Below are positions 1 to 8,949 of a stretch of DNA of 64,000 bases, piece after piece (within the stretch, counting starts at the first letter, position 1; each line of letters begins with the position of its first letter). The position numbers were made by a program, and so were the translations under genes. This DNA comes from Paenibacillus glacialis (lineage in GTDB: Bacteria; Bacillota; Bacilli; Paenibacillales; Paenibacillaceae): contig NZ_LVJH01000070.1 of NCBI RefSeq assembly GCF_001637205.1, positions 186,001 to 250,000 of the forward strand, in the 5' to 3' direction. The notes beneath the pieces are model-generated. The model searched no databases, was not told the origin of the DNA, and saw nothing but the letters and a program-made list of their open reading frames with translations.

Positions 1-1307
1 GGTTTGTATAAATTACCGCCATTGATCGCGGCCGATACTGCTGCTACTTGTTGTATAGGCGTAACCGAGACCCCTTGACCAAATGATGTAGTCGCTAGTT
101 CTACGGTTCCGACATTAGCTAATTTGAACAGTATCCCATTCTCTTCTCCATTCAAATCAATCCCTGTTTTGGAACCGAACCCGAAATTGCGTATATATTT
201 GAAAAGTGTTTCTTTTCCAAGTCTTTGACCTAATTCCACAAATCCAGGGTTGCAGGAGTTCTCCACAACTTCAAGAAAAGTCTCACTGCCATGGCCGCCC
301 TTCTTCCAGCATCTCAGCTTAGCTCCGCCCACTTTAACATATCCTGGATCAAAGAACGTGTCACGATTCAAGTCCACTTTCTTCTCCTCTAAAGCAGCAG
401 CAAGCGTAATGATTTTAAAAGTAGACCCTGGCTCATAAGTCATCCATATGGGCAAGTTGCGGTTATAGACTTCCGCTGGATACTCCTTATAAAGTGCTGG
501 CTCATATCCAGGTCTGCTAGCCATAGCGAGAATTTCGCCCGTTTTGGGATTCATGGCAATTGACCAGGCACCTCTAGCTTGAAACTTTACCATAGCTTGG
601 TCAAGTTCACGCTCCATAATGGACTGTATCGACTTATCTATGGTAAGTTCAAGACTTAGACCATCCCTTGGCTCCGCGTATTTCTCCGAGGAACCGGGCA
701 TAAGCCTTCCACCTGCATCAGATAAATAAGATATGTTTCCATCGAATCCTTTTAACCTATCATCATATTTCTGTTCAATACCCGTTATTCCCTGATTATC
801 AATCCCTGTGAATCCGAGAATATGAGCGGCCAAATCACCATAAGGATAATACCTTTTATTGTCCTCTGCAACAATGATACCCGGCAGCTTCAAATCACGG
901 ATTTTCTGAGCGAGCTCCATCGTGATCTTACGTCCACCGGGTTGTAGTTTTACATTCATGGATTTCTTTTTCTTGAGTTTCTCCAGAATTTTCTCTTGGC
1001 TCATACCAATCAGAGGTGATAATGCCATAGCCGCCTTTTCCGGTTCCTTCACCTGAACGGGTATCGCCCATACCGTAGGTGAACTGATATTGAAAGCTAA
1101 GGCGGTTCCGTTACGATCAAGGATCTCTCCTCTTTTGGCCGTAAACGGAAGTTGTCTTCGCCACAAATCCTCTGCTCTCTCAGATAACTCTTTACCTTGT
1201 CCGAGTTGAACATAAGCCAATCTAACCATTAATGCTACAAACAGCACGCAAAAGAGCAGCAAGCTCCACAGTAGCCTCCGTCTCAGCGTCACATTTGAAA
1301 CTTTCAT
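1..1307 (-). CDS. spoVD: Stage V sporulation protein D (class B penicillin-binding protein), 3' end outside window
   Basis: Membrane-anchored D,D-transpeptidase needed for the peptidoglycan cortex of the endospore. The frame is open to the left edge, so only about 435 N-terminal residues are visible. There is one membrane segment (about residues 11-30), a PBP-dimer domain, and the front of the transpeptidase domain with YEPGSTFK (nucleophile near Ser295) and an SCN motif near 351-353. The KTG motif and any PASTA domain lie beyond the edge. The ATG at 1307 is preceded by GGGAGG. It follows pbpB directly, as in Bacilli division clusters. A second vegetative PBP is possible in principle, but pbpB already fills that role and this position is the spoVD position. 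Confidence 0.88.
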   Translation of the reverse strand, partial: MKVSNVTLRRRLLWSLLLFCVLFVALMVRLAYVQLGQGKELSERAEDLWRRQLPFTAKRGEILDRNGTALAFNISSPTVWAIPVQVKEPEKAAMALSPLIGMSQEKILEKLKKKKSMNVKLQPGGRKITMELAQKIRDLKLPGIIVAEDNKRYYPYGDLAAHILGFTGIDNQGITGIEQKYDDRLKGFDGNISYLSDAGGRLMPGSSEKYAEPRDGLSLELTIDKSIQSIMERELDQAMVKFQARGAWSIAMNPKTGEILAMASRPGYEPALYKEYPAEVYNRNLPIWMTYEPGSTFKIITLAAALEEKKVDLNRDTFFDPGYVKVGGAKLRCWKKGGHGSETFLEVVENSCNPGFVELGQRLGKETLFKYIRNFGFGSKTGIDLNGEENGILFKLANVGTVELATTSFGQGVSVTPIQQVAAVSAAINGGNLYK

Positions 1308-1397
1308 CGCAATAGCCTCCCTAGTAATCCTGATCTCATGATACGTGTTATATCATCAATATTCAGGACAACTAGGGCTTAGAACAAGCTCTATACG

Positions 1398-3647
1398 CTA
1401 CTCTTTTTCCTTATTATCATCTTCTTTAACAATCTCATCCACCACTGCATCATGTGGTTTCAGAGTTAATTGTACATTACGCTTACCTTGATCTTCGACC
1501 ACTTTCTGTTCGGTGACATAACCTTCGCCTTCTACGTTAACGGTCAATTCCATCAGCGTCAATACCTGTAATGCATCAAGTAGAGATTCACCCTTCAAAT
1601 CAGGGATTGCCATCGTCTTACTCTCTTCGGATAGCAGATATACCCGTTGCCCTGCATTCATGATAGAACCTTTAGCTGGGTATTGTCTAATCACCTTATT
1701 ACCTGTTCCTAAAGTCTCGTAAGCAATACCTGTATTCAACAATTCTTTTCTTGCTGATTCAATCGTCTTCCCTACCAATTCCGGTGCTTTAGATTTAACC
1801 GTAACCGGATTACTACTCTTCTTAGAATTTTGAGCATCATTTCCTGAATCAGCTGAAAACACTTTAGGGACATTCATATACTGAAGCGATTGAGATACAA
1901 TTTTTTTGAATACAGGAGCAGCCGCTGATCCCCCACCTGCATTCGCGTCGGTTGGCTCATCTATAATGACAATCACAGCAATTTTAGGATCATTCACTGG
2001 AGCATAACCAACAAAGGAAACAACTGACTTGTCATAATCATATTTACCATTAATAGGTTTAACGGCAGTACCTGTTTTACCTGCTACTCGATATCCATCA
2101 ATGTAAGCATTTCGTCCAGTTCCTAACTTTTGGTCAGCGACGACCTGCTCCAAATAATTTCCCGTTTCTTTAGCAGCTGCAGGGGATATGACCTGACGAA
2201 CCACATCTTGATCAGTCACTTCAGTGACTCCAGTATTGGGATCATATTTTTCTTTAATGATATGTGGCTTAAGCAGCTTTCCTCCATTCGCAATAGCGGC
2301 AATGGCCGTAATCTGCTGTATGGGTGTAACGTTGACGCCATGCCCATAAGATGCCGTTGCAACTTCTACATTACCTGGCAAATTAATCGCCCAGGAAGCT
2401 TCACCTGGCATATCGATATCTGTTTTCTGCCCGAATCCGAAATTATTAATGTAATTTAGCAGTCGTTCTTTACCTAGCATTTCGAAGCCCATCTTAACAA
2501 ATGCAACGTTACTCGAACGTTTTACACCCTCTAAGTATGAAATAGTACCCCAACCTGCATGCTTCTTATCATGAAGCACTGTCTTGGTGCCCTTTACTCT
2601 AATGCCTCCAGATAAATAGGTATCTGTTGGTTTAATAAGTTTCTCTTCTAGAGCCCCTGCCAAAGTAACTATTTTAAATGTAGATCCCGGTTCATACAAC
2701 GACTTAACAGCATGATTTATGAAATTTTCCGGTTCTGGCGTTTCCCAATATGAGTTCGGATTAAATGTAGGCATATTCGCCATACCTAGAATTTCCATCG
2801 TATTGGGATCTGCTGCGATCACCGTCATACTGATTGGATTATATTTGGCATAGGCCTCTTTCATGGCATCCTCAATATAATACTGTATCGTATTATCAAT
2901 CGTCAGCTTGAAGTTTGTACCATTGACAGCAGGCACATACACCTCTTTTGCATTCGGTAACTTGTCTAACTGCCCATCACTTTGGTAATTAATAGATCCG
3001 TTTGTCCCTCTGAGTTCCTTGTCAAGAGATGCTTCGAGGCCTGATATCTCTTTACCATCACGATCTACATAACCTATAATATGCGCAGCTAAGTTGTTAT
3101 TGGGGTAGTATCGTTTCTGTTCTTTAAGCAATCCAATACCCGCGTCGGCTACTTTTTTCTTGTCCTTCTTTAGCTCGGTCTTTATTTCTGTAACTAAGGC
3201 ATCCACTTTTTCTTTCTTTTCTTGACTGATCTTAAGACCTTCTGTACGGATTTCCCGACTAGTCCAGTAGCCATCCTTATTATTCGGTTCAACCAATTTA
3301 CTGTCCTTCGCTGTAACCAATTTACGCAAGTCAGCTTCATTTTTCCCGAGAATTCGCTGTAACCCTGCAACTACTTCATCTTCGATTCCATTCTCATGAA
3401 TCACCTTGGGATTCACCGTCACGGTATAAGCAGGCGCATCAATCGCGAGCGCTTCACCTTTTCGGTCCGTAATCGTGCCTCGTGTGGCCGTAATTTTATC
3501 CTGTTTGGTCCACTTTTCCACAGCCTCAGCATGCCAGAAGTCACCATTAACCACTTGGATGAAGAAGACTCTAGTTATTAAAATAGCAAAGAGGAGGGTT
3601 ATAAATCCTCCTATAAGCAACGTTCGTAACTTTATTCTTTTTACCAT
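1398..3647 (-). CDS. pbpB: Division-specific penicillin-binding protein 2B/2X with two PASTA domains
   Basis: Class B transpeptidase of the septal divisome; it crosslinks septal peptidoglycan with FtsW and FtsL. 749 residues. Domains: a short cytoplasmic tail, a membrane segment at about 11-31, a PBP-dimer domain at about 50-225, and a transpeptidase domain with STFK (Ser322), SSN (378-380) and KTGT (524-527). Two PASTA domains follow from about residue 620 to 740, and the C-terminal tail is rich in Lys, Glu and Asp. The ATG at 3647 has GAGGG upstream. It lies 19 bp after ftsL and 90 bp before spoVD, consistent with one dcw transcript. Confidence 0.93.
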   Translation of the reverse strand: MVKRIKLRTLLIGGFITLLFAILITRVFFIQVVNGDFWHAEAVEKWTKQDKITATRGTITDRKGEALAIDAPAYTVTVNPKVIHENGIEDEVVAGLQRILGKNEADLRKLVTAKDSKLVEPNNKDGYWTSREIRTEGLKISQEKKEKVDALVTEIKTELKKDKKKVADAGIGLLKEQKRYYPNNNLAAHIIGYVDRDGKEISGLEASLDKELRGTNGSINYQSDGQLDKLPNAKEVYVPAVNGTNFKLTIDNTIQYYIEDAMKEAYAKYNPISMTVIAADPNTMEILGMANMPTFNPNSYWETPEPENFINHAVKSLYEPGSTFKIVTLAGALEEKLIKPTDTYLSGGIRVKGTKTVLHDKKHAGWGTISYLEGVKRSSNVAFVKMGFEMLGKERLLNYINNFGFGQKTDIDMPGEASWAINLPGNVEVATASYGHGVNVTPIQQITAIAAIANGGKLLKPHIIKEKYDPNTGVTEVTDQDVVRQVISPAAAKETGNYLEQVVADQKLGTGRNAYIDGYRVAGKTGTAVKPINGKYDYDKSVVSFVGYAPVNDPKIAVIVIIDEPTDANAGGGSAAAPVFKKIVSQSLQYMNVPKVFSADSGNDAQNSKKSSNPVTVKSKAPELVGKTIESARKELLNTGIAYETLGTGNKVIRQYPAKGSIMNAGQRVYLLSEESKTMAIPDLKGESLLDALQVLTLMELTVNVEGEGYVTEQKVVEDQGKRNVQLTLKPHDAVVDEIVKEDDNKEKE

Positions 3648-3666
3648 CAGACAACCCTCACATCCA

Positions 3667-4092
3667 CTATTTTTGTTTCGTATCTAATTCCGGTGTTTCA
3701 GCTTTAGGAACTTCGGTAGAAACTGCAACACGGGGTACATGAATGATACTCTGCTCTAGCGGTAAGACATAACCTTCTTTAATCGCCGTTTCAACAATAG
3801 TTTCCTTAAGGGTTTGTTTCTTAAGTTCCAATTTAGATATTTCCAACTTGTTTTTTCTAATAACAGAATTCATTTCTTGACTCTGTTTATTAAGATCATA
3901 GATCTGTGCGTATCGCCAAATCACAAGGCTTGCAACAGCTACACATACTAAGACCGTTAACAAATACAGCATTTTTTCCTTCATCGGAATGAATGTTCGG
4001 CGTGTAACAACTTTAGTCTGTTCCCGATATCCAGGAGAAACCCGTTCGGCTGGTTTTGGTTTTACTGCTAAATTCCCACGCGTATAAGCCAT
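3667..4092 (-). CDS. ftsL: Cell division protein FtsL
   Basis: Small bitopic divisome protein that pairs with DivIC/FtsB and regulates the septal synthase. 141 residues: a basic cytoplasmic N-terminus (about 1-40), one membrane segment at about 41-61, then a leucine-heptad coiled coil (about 65-105) outside the membrane. FtsL is poorly conserved in sequence, so the call rests on this topology together with its place between rsmH and pbpB. The ATG at 4092 is preceded by GAAGGGAAG. Confidence 0.85.
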   Translation of the reverse strand: MAYTRGNLAVKPKPAERVSPGYREQTKVVTRRTFIPMKEKMLYLLTVLVCVAVASLVIWRYAQIYDLNKQSQEMNSVIRKNKLEISKLELKKQTLKETIVETAIKEGYVLPLEQSIIHVPRVAVSTEVPKAETPELDTKQK

Positions 4093-4144
4093 TTCTTACT
4101 TCCCTTCTTGAGCATCCCTGCTTATTAATATGTGACCAATTTCA

Positions 4145-5095
4145 TTACAATTTTTCTACGACTCGAAGCTTAGCCGATCTTGAACGCGAGTTCTCTTCAA
4201 GTTCTATTTCACTAGGAATCATCGGTTTACGATTCACCAGTTTTAGTTGCCCCTTATTTCCACATACACACATTGGAAAATCTGATGGGCAAGTACATTT
4301 AGGAACATAACTACTAAATATTTGCTTGCAAATACGGTCTTCTAACGAGTGGAAGGTAATAACCGATATTCTTCCTCCAGGGGCCAAACAGCGAACAGCT
4401 TGATGTAACCCATCTTCGAAAGCACCAAGTTCATCATTAACTGCAATCCGTAGTGCTTGAAAGCTTCGTTTCGCAGGATGTCCCCCAGTTCTTCGCGCCG
4501 CAGCCGGAATACCGTCTTTAATAATCTCTACAAGTTCACCTGTTGTTCCGATACGCTGTTTCTCTCGACGTTCTACAATTAACTTAGCAATACGACGTGA
4601 GAACTTCTCTTCTCCATATTGGAATAACACCCTAGCAATATCTTTTTCAGACCATGTATTAATGATCGTATCAGCCGTCAACTCTGCTGATTGATCCATC
4701 CGCATATCTAATGGAGCATCATGGTTGTAACTAAATCCTCTCTCGCCCTCGTCAAACTGTGGTGACGAGACACCGAGATCGAACAAGATACCATCGACTT
4801 GAGGAATTCCATCCTTCTGAGGGACAGAGAGTTCCTTCAAAGCCTCTTCTAAATAACGAAAGTTTGTTTTCACTAAAGATATTCGATCACTGTAAGGGGC
4901 TAACTTTTCTTTCGCAGCCTCAAGTGCCCAGTCATCCTGGTCCAAGCCAATTAATCTACCATATTCTCCAAGTTTAGATGCGATTAGGGAGCTGTGTCCC
5001 GCGCCCCCCAACGTACAATCGACATAAATGCCGTCTCTTTTTATGCGAAGTCCTTCTGTGGCTTCTTCTTTAAGTACCGTGATGTGATGAAACAA
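4145..5095 (-). CDS. rsmH: 16S rRNA (cytosine(1402)-N(4))-methyltransferase RsmH
   Basis: SAM-dependent methyltransferase that modifies C1402 of 16S rRNA in the decoding centre. The N-terminal HHITVL segment, SAM-binding loop (DCTLGGAGHSS), GVSSPQFD motif and C-terminal ITFHSLEDR are all visible, plus a cysteine cluster near the end. I chose the TTG at 5095 because GGAGGG stands seven bases before it, the product then begins with the family-typical FHHITVL, and length (316 aa) matches the family. A longer in-frame ATG at 5125 would overlap mraZ and has no good ribosome site. Confidence 0.93.
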   Translation of the reverse strand: MFHHITVLKEEATEGLRIKRDGIYVDCTLGGAGHSSLIASKLGEYGRLIGLDQDDWALEAAKEKLAPYSDRISLVKTNFRYLEEALKELSVPQKDGIPQVDGILFDLGVSSPQFDEGERGFSYNHDAPLDMRMDQSAELTADTIINTWSEKDIARVLFQYGEEKFSRRIAKLIVERREKQRIGTTGELVEIIKDGIPAAARRTGGHPAKRSFQALRIAVNDELGAFEDGLHQAVRCLAPGGRISVITFHSLEDRICKQIFSSYVPKCTCPSDFPMCVCGNKGQLKLVNRKPMIPSEIELEENSRSRSAKLRVVEKL

Positions 5096-5114
5096 TATGC
5101 AACCCTCCAGACTA

Positions 5115-5552
5115 TTATAAATCAAAGTTAAAATCGACTAATTTCTCAGCAATGTCATTAAACGCTTCTTCGGACTGGTTGTAATATTCATTCCAAATAG
5201 GTTTACTCCAAATTTCCATACGGTTCGATACACCGAGCACAACACACTCTTTATCTAATTTAGCATACTCTCTTAGATTACCCGGTAAGTTTACCCTACC
5301 CTGTTTATCCCATTCGCATTCGGTAGCCCCTGAGAAAAAAAATCGTGTGAAAGCACGTGCATCTGATTTCATCAATGGAAGTGATTTAAGTTTCTGTTCT
5401 AACAGTGCCCATTCTTCTCTTGGGTAAGCAAAGAGACAATGGTCTAAGCCGCGGGTAACAATAAATGAAGTGCCCAGAAGTTCACGGAATTTGACAGGGA
5501 TAATCATTCGTCCCTTATCATCAATGCTATGCTGATATTCCCCCATAAACAT
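5115..5552 (-). CDS. mraZ: Transcriptional regulator MraZ
   Basis: AbrB/SpoVT-fold DNA-binding protein that forms rings and controls its own division and cell-wall operon. The product (145 aa) has two copies of the MraZ half-domain with DDKGRMIIP and DKQGRVNLP, the DxxxR signature. The ATG at 5552 gives the conserved start MFMGEYQHSIDDKGR. An upstream in-frame GTG at 5564 sits right against the AAGGAG site and is unlikely. It is the first gene of the mraZ-rsmH-ftsL-pbpB-spoVD run and has its own promoter and a repeat operator immediately upstream. Confidence 0.95.
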   Translation of the reverse strand: MFMGEYQHSIDDKGRMIIPVKFRELLGTSFIVTRGLDHCLFAYPREEWALLEQKLKSLPLMKSDARAFTRFFFSGATECEWDKQGRVNLPGNLREYAKLDKECVVLGVSNRMEIWSKPIWNEYYNQSEEAFNDIAEKLVDFNFDL

Positions 5553-5578
5553 TGGTCCATTCACTCCTTAACCTAAAT

Positions 5579-5608
5579 TCCCCACTTTGCACCACTTTCC
5601 ACCACTTA
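5579..5608 (-). promoter_or_regulatory. MraZ operator: three 10-bp direct repeats
   Basis: Read on the minus strand, three abutting decamers AAGTGGTGGA, AAGTGGTGCA and AAGTGGGGAA occupy this stretch. This matches the family-level MraZ box, short GTGG-containing direct repeats at 10-bp period. They lie just after the -10 hexamer (5609-5614) and before the mraZ ribosome site, where a bound MraZ ring would block initiation. Pattern seen directly; the binding is inferred from the MraZ family. Confidence 0.8.
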
Positions 5609-5637
5609 ACAATACTAGATTCGCCATTAGAAATCAA
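5609..5637 (-). promoter_or_regulatory. Predicted sigma-A promoter of mraZ/dcw cluster
   Basis: Minus strand TTGATT (5637-5632), 17-bp spacer, TATTGT (5614-5609). Close to the vegetative consensus with ideal spacing. It lies between the ahcY terminator and the MraZ repeats. Confidence 0.65.
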
Positions 5638-5685
5638 AGTCCTTCTTTCATATGAACGTTTTTTTCTTGTTATAGGAAATGGATC

Positions 5686-5720
5686 AAAAAAAAAGCCCCC
5701 TAATACTTCAGGAGGCTTGC
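5686..5720 (-). terminator. Intrinsic terminator after ahcY
   Basis: Minus strand stem with arms AAGCCTCC and GGGGGCTT (one G-T pair), followed by a run of Ts. It ends the bshC-ahcY unit and insulates mraZ. Confidence 0.75.
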
Positions 5721-5741
5721 TTCATTTTCCTAATAATATAT

Positions 5742-7010
5742 TTAGTGCACATTCCAACTATCCAAATAAGCTACTTGCTCTTCACTTAATGAATCTAGTG
5801 CAATACCTAGACTTTCAAGCTTAAATCTTGCCACTTGTTCATCAATCTCATACGGTACGTTAAGAACTTGTTTGCCTAATTTCTCATAATTATCATTCAC
5901 ATATTTCAGAGACATCGCCTGTAATGCGAACGTCATATCCATAATTTCTGCTGGATGTCCATCCCCTGCACCTAAATTCACGAGACGCCCTTCAGCGATT
6001 AGATACATTTTGCGGCCATCTTTAAATTGATATTCTTCAATATTCTTACGTACAGTTCGAACGGAACTCGAACGAATAAGAAGTTCAGGTTTGTTCACTT
6101 CGACATCGAAATGCCCCGCATTTGAAAGAATAGCTCCATCTTTCATCACATCATAATGTTCCCCTGTTATAACATATTTATTTCCAGTCACCGTTATAAA
6201 GAAGTCTCCAAGCTTCGCAGCTTCAAGCATAGGCATCACTTGGAATCCATCCATATGCGCCTCAACAGCACGAATAGGATTCACCTCAGTAACGATTACG
6301 TTCGCGCCCAATCCTTTAGCGCGCATCGCAACCCCTTTACCACACCAGCCATATCCTACAACTACGACATTTTTACCTGCTACAACCAAGTTCGTTGTCC
6401 GATTGATTGCATCAAATACCGATTGACCCGTACCATAACGGTTATCAAATAGATGTTTACAATATGCATCATTTACAGCAACCATAGGCAACTTCAATAT
6501 TTGATCTTTCTCCATTGCCTTCAGGCGAATAATCCCAGTCGTTGTTTCTTCAGCGCCCCCACGAATGTTGACGAGTAGATCCGGACGTTCTGTATGTAGA
6601 ATCGTTACAAGGTCGCCACCATCATCAATAATAAGATCAGGTTTCGTCTCTAGTAACCGAATCAACATCTCTTTATATTCCTCAGGTTCTGGATTATGCT
6701 TCGCCAATACGGTAACGCCATCTTCCACCAATGCAGCACACACATCATCCTGTGTAGAAAGCGGATTACTCCCTGCAATGGTAACTTCTGCTCCACCGGC
6801 CATTACCACTTTAGCCAAATAAGCCGTTTTTGCTTCTAGATGAAGCGAGATCGCCACTTTTAATCCTTTAAACGGTTGTTCCGCTTCAAATTGTGCACGT
6901 ATCCGATTTAACACAGGCATATGGGCTTCCACCCAATCAATCTTCAGGTGCCCTTCAGGAGCTAACTTCATATCTCTTACGATACTGTTCTCAATAGACT
7001 TAGAATTCAT
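5742..7010 (-). CDS. ahcY: Adenosylhomocysteinase (S-adenosyl-L-homocysteine hydrolase)
   Basis: Cytosolic NAD-dependent enzyme that splits S-adenosylhomocysteine into adenosine and homocysteine, closing the methyl cycle. 422 residues. Seen: HLEAKTAYL and DDGGDLVT near the substrate site, EETTTG, NDAYCKHLFDNRYGTGQS, and the Rossmann loop VVVGYGWCGKG. It is the compact form without the large insertion of eukaryotic enzymes, and it ends in YLDSWNVH rather than a KYRY-type tail. AAGGAGG precedes the ATG at 7010. It lies 24 bp after bshC and before an intrinsic terminator. Many Bacilli use the Pfs/LuxS route instead; whether this genome has both cannot be seen. Confidence 0.95.
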   Translation of the reverse strand: MNSKSIENSIVRDMKLAPEGHLKIDWVEAHMPVLNRIRAQFEAEQPFKGLKVAISLHLEAKTAYLAKVVMAGGAEVTIAGSNPLSTQDDVCAALVEDGVTVLAKHNPEPEEYKEMLIRLLETKPDLIIDDGGDLVTILHTERPDLLVNIRGGAEETTTGIIRLKAMEKDQILKLPMVAVNDAYCKHLFDNRYGTGQSVFDAINRTTNLVVAGKNVVVVGYGWCGKGVAMRAKGLGANVIVTEVNPIRAVEAHMDGFQVMPMLEAAKLGDFFITVTGNKYVITGEHYDVMKDGAILSNAGHFDVEVNKPELLIRSSSVRTVRKNIEEYQFKDGRKMYLIAEGRLVNLGAGDGHPAEIMDMTFALQAMSLKYVNDNYEKLGKQVLNVPYEIDEQVARFKLESLGIALDSLSEEQVAYLDSWNVH

Positions 7011-7033
7011 TGTAATCCTCCTTATATGTGAAC

Positions 7034-8668
7034 CTACAATAAAATAACACGATGCTCTTCTGAATAGTCACCTGTATTCTCTAGTATATCTTCGATCAAA
7101 GATAGACCATACCGATTCAAGTAATGATATACATTAAACACTCTCTCCTGAGGTTTACCCATCGGAAACAATAACGTACCAATTCGATCCCATTGACGAA
7201 GTGTAGCTTCATGTTGTTGTTCAAGTGCATCCTTAGCTTTACGTTCTAGGAAAGAGATCTGATCAATAATCTTTATTTTATTATTCTCTCCCAAGGTATA
7301 TAATCCCTTTTCTAAGCTGCTAAGTTGCTCAATTAATGGATCATACATTTGTTCAAAAGCCTTCCGTGTCTCCACGAACAACTGATCGATCTGTAAAGAG
7401 TCTTGATTGGACAACCATTGTTCTCGACGCTCTTGCAAGCGATACTGGACATCTTGAAAAGAAAGTCCGTATTTCTTCATATATTTCTGTTGAGTATCCT
7501 CAAGAAGAGTAAACGACATCCTAGGTAACAATATAGGCATCTTCTGATCCATGATTTCAAATGCTTGTCGTGTAATGGCCCAATAAGCAAGTTCCCCTTG
7601 GCCTAACACGCATGCAACAACTGGAAGCAACGAGTCCTGCATAATCGGACGAGTCAGTACATTATTACTGAATCGTTCTGGATGAATCTCCAACATATCC
7701 AACAGTTGTTCTTTAGTAAATGATACCAAACGTTTACGGTCCATAAATTTACCGTCTTGTTTCACTAAAAGGAGTCTATTACCTTCATGAAGGTAAAATA
7801 AATTAGCACCTTCATCCGCTACATCTGCCTGTAATTCATACCCTAGTGAAGTAATCTGATCAGCCGAAGCACGATAAGACCGCCCTAATTCATCATTACG
7901 CTCAATCATTGACTTGAAAATTGGAGATTCTAGCTTACGTAATCTGATATCTGCTGAATCCAATAGCACCAATCCGTATTTTCCAAACATGTCTCCCAAT
8001 AACGTAGCAAAAGCATCGCTTAAATTATCGGATGTATGGATCGCTCGTTGAATCTGAGTGATAATATCAGATTTCACATCACTATCTGGCAAGGTATCTG
8101 ACAGAGATTTTATAGCTTGATCCCACTCTGCAGATGATATAGCACTATAACTTACAGATGAACGCTGTGATGAATACTTATCCATCTTAATCTTAGATAC
8201 CTGTTGTGTATCCCCTGAGAGGAGATAAGTATGATTCACCTCATCCCAGTCATGATCTTCACCTGCAATCCAGAATACAGGTACTACAGGTCTTTTCAAG
8301 CGTTTCTCCGCTTCTTTCGCTGCTTGTATAATCGTGATTGCTTTGTATATAACTAGCATTGACCCCGTAAACAATCCACTTTGCTGTCCACCCGTTACAA
8401 CAAGTGTACCAGGCTTCTCCAACATATAAAGGGAGGTATGTACTGCATCATGAGAATTGAATTTCTCATTATAACCTTTCAATATCTCTACCAAGGCATG
8501 GCGGTTTACCCGTCTGTCTTCTGTATCATCCAACCACTGCATTCGATCCATCCATGTCTGATCGCGATGGTAATCTTCACCGTACAGGGAAGTAACTTTC
8601 TCATAATCATGAATATAATCATATGCCAGAGATGAACCACTTTGTAATGGCTCAGCAACAACTTTCAT
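7034..8668 (-). CDS. bshC: Bacillithiol biosynthesis cysteine-adding enzyme BshC
   Basis: Catalyses the last step of bacillithiol synthesis, addition of cysteine to glucosaminyl-malate. 544 residues, the usual BshC length (YllA in B. subtilis). The family-typical start (YDYIHDYEKVTSLYG), VVTGGQQSGLFTGS, WIAGEDHDWDEVNH and a C-terminal helical region ending in RYGLSLIEDIL are recognisable. AGGAGG stands before the ATG at 8668. The bshC-mraZ neighbourhood is conserved in Bacilli, here interrupted by ahcY. Confidence 0.93.
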   Translation of the reverse strand: MKVVAEPLQSGSSLAYDYIHDYEKVTSLYGEDYHRDQTWMDRMQWLDDTEDRRVNRHALVEILKGYNEKFNSHDAVHTSLYMLEKPGTLVVTGGQQSGLFTGSMLVIYKAITIIQAAKEAEKRLKRPVVPVFWIAGEDHDWDEVNHTYLLSGDTQQVSKIKMDKYSSQRSSVSYSAISSAEWDQAIKSLSDTLPDSDVKSDIITQIQRAIHTSDNLSDAFATLLGDMFGKYGLVLLDSADIRLRKLESPIFKSMIERNDELGRSYRASADQITSLGYELQADVADEGANLFYLHEGNRLLLVKQDGKFMDRKRLVSFTKEQLLDMLEIHPERFSNNVLTRPIMQDSLLPVVACVLGQGELAYWAITRQAFEIMDQKMPILLPRMSFTLLEDTQQKYMKKYGLSFQDVQYRLQERREQWLSNQDSLQIDQLFVETRKAFEQMYDPLIEQLSSLEKGLYTLGENNKIKIIDQISFLERKAKDALEQQHEATLRQWDRIGTLLFPMGKPQERVFNVYHYLNRYGLSLIEDILENTGDYSEEHRVILL

Positions 8669-8712
8669 CGGGTATACCTCCTATTCTTGCACTATAAACA
8701 AATTCATCAAAT

Positions 8713-8753
8713 AGAAACGGCATAGCCCTCCTTATAAGGACGGTATCCGTTTC
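8713..8753. repeat. Imperfect hairpin with GAAACGG / CCGTTTC ends
   Basis: Arms GAAACGG and CCGTTTC close over an inner palindrome TCCTTATAAGGA. It resembles the perfect hairpin at 27052-27090 and the single arm near 38780; see findings. Confidence 0.5.
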
Positions 8754-8904
8754 ACTAAGAAATATAAAGATGAAGTATAAGATGAAACCTATACTTTATT
8801 ATATTTCAATAATATCTAAAATTCTTTCTTGATTGTAACTAATATGAAGCTTTCAGTCAAAGAAACTTCAGAACCCTTTGTCTCACTTACAAAGGTAAAA
8901 AAAA

Positions 8905-8923
8905 CCGCCGGTTCCCCCGGCGG
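8905..8923 (-). terminator. Intrinsic terminator of the opp operon
   Basis: Perfect 7-bp stem CCGCCGG / CCGGCGG with a 5-nt loop, followed on the minus strand by a run of seven Ts. It lies 27 bp after the last ABC gene. Confidence 0.9.
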
Positions 8924-8949
8924 CATAAACATTCCCATTGTACTATCAA

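Noticed and set aside
2130..2459. Plus-strand open frame inside pbpB
   Set aside because: Antisense shadow of a clear PBP gene; no ribosome site and no family pattern.
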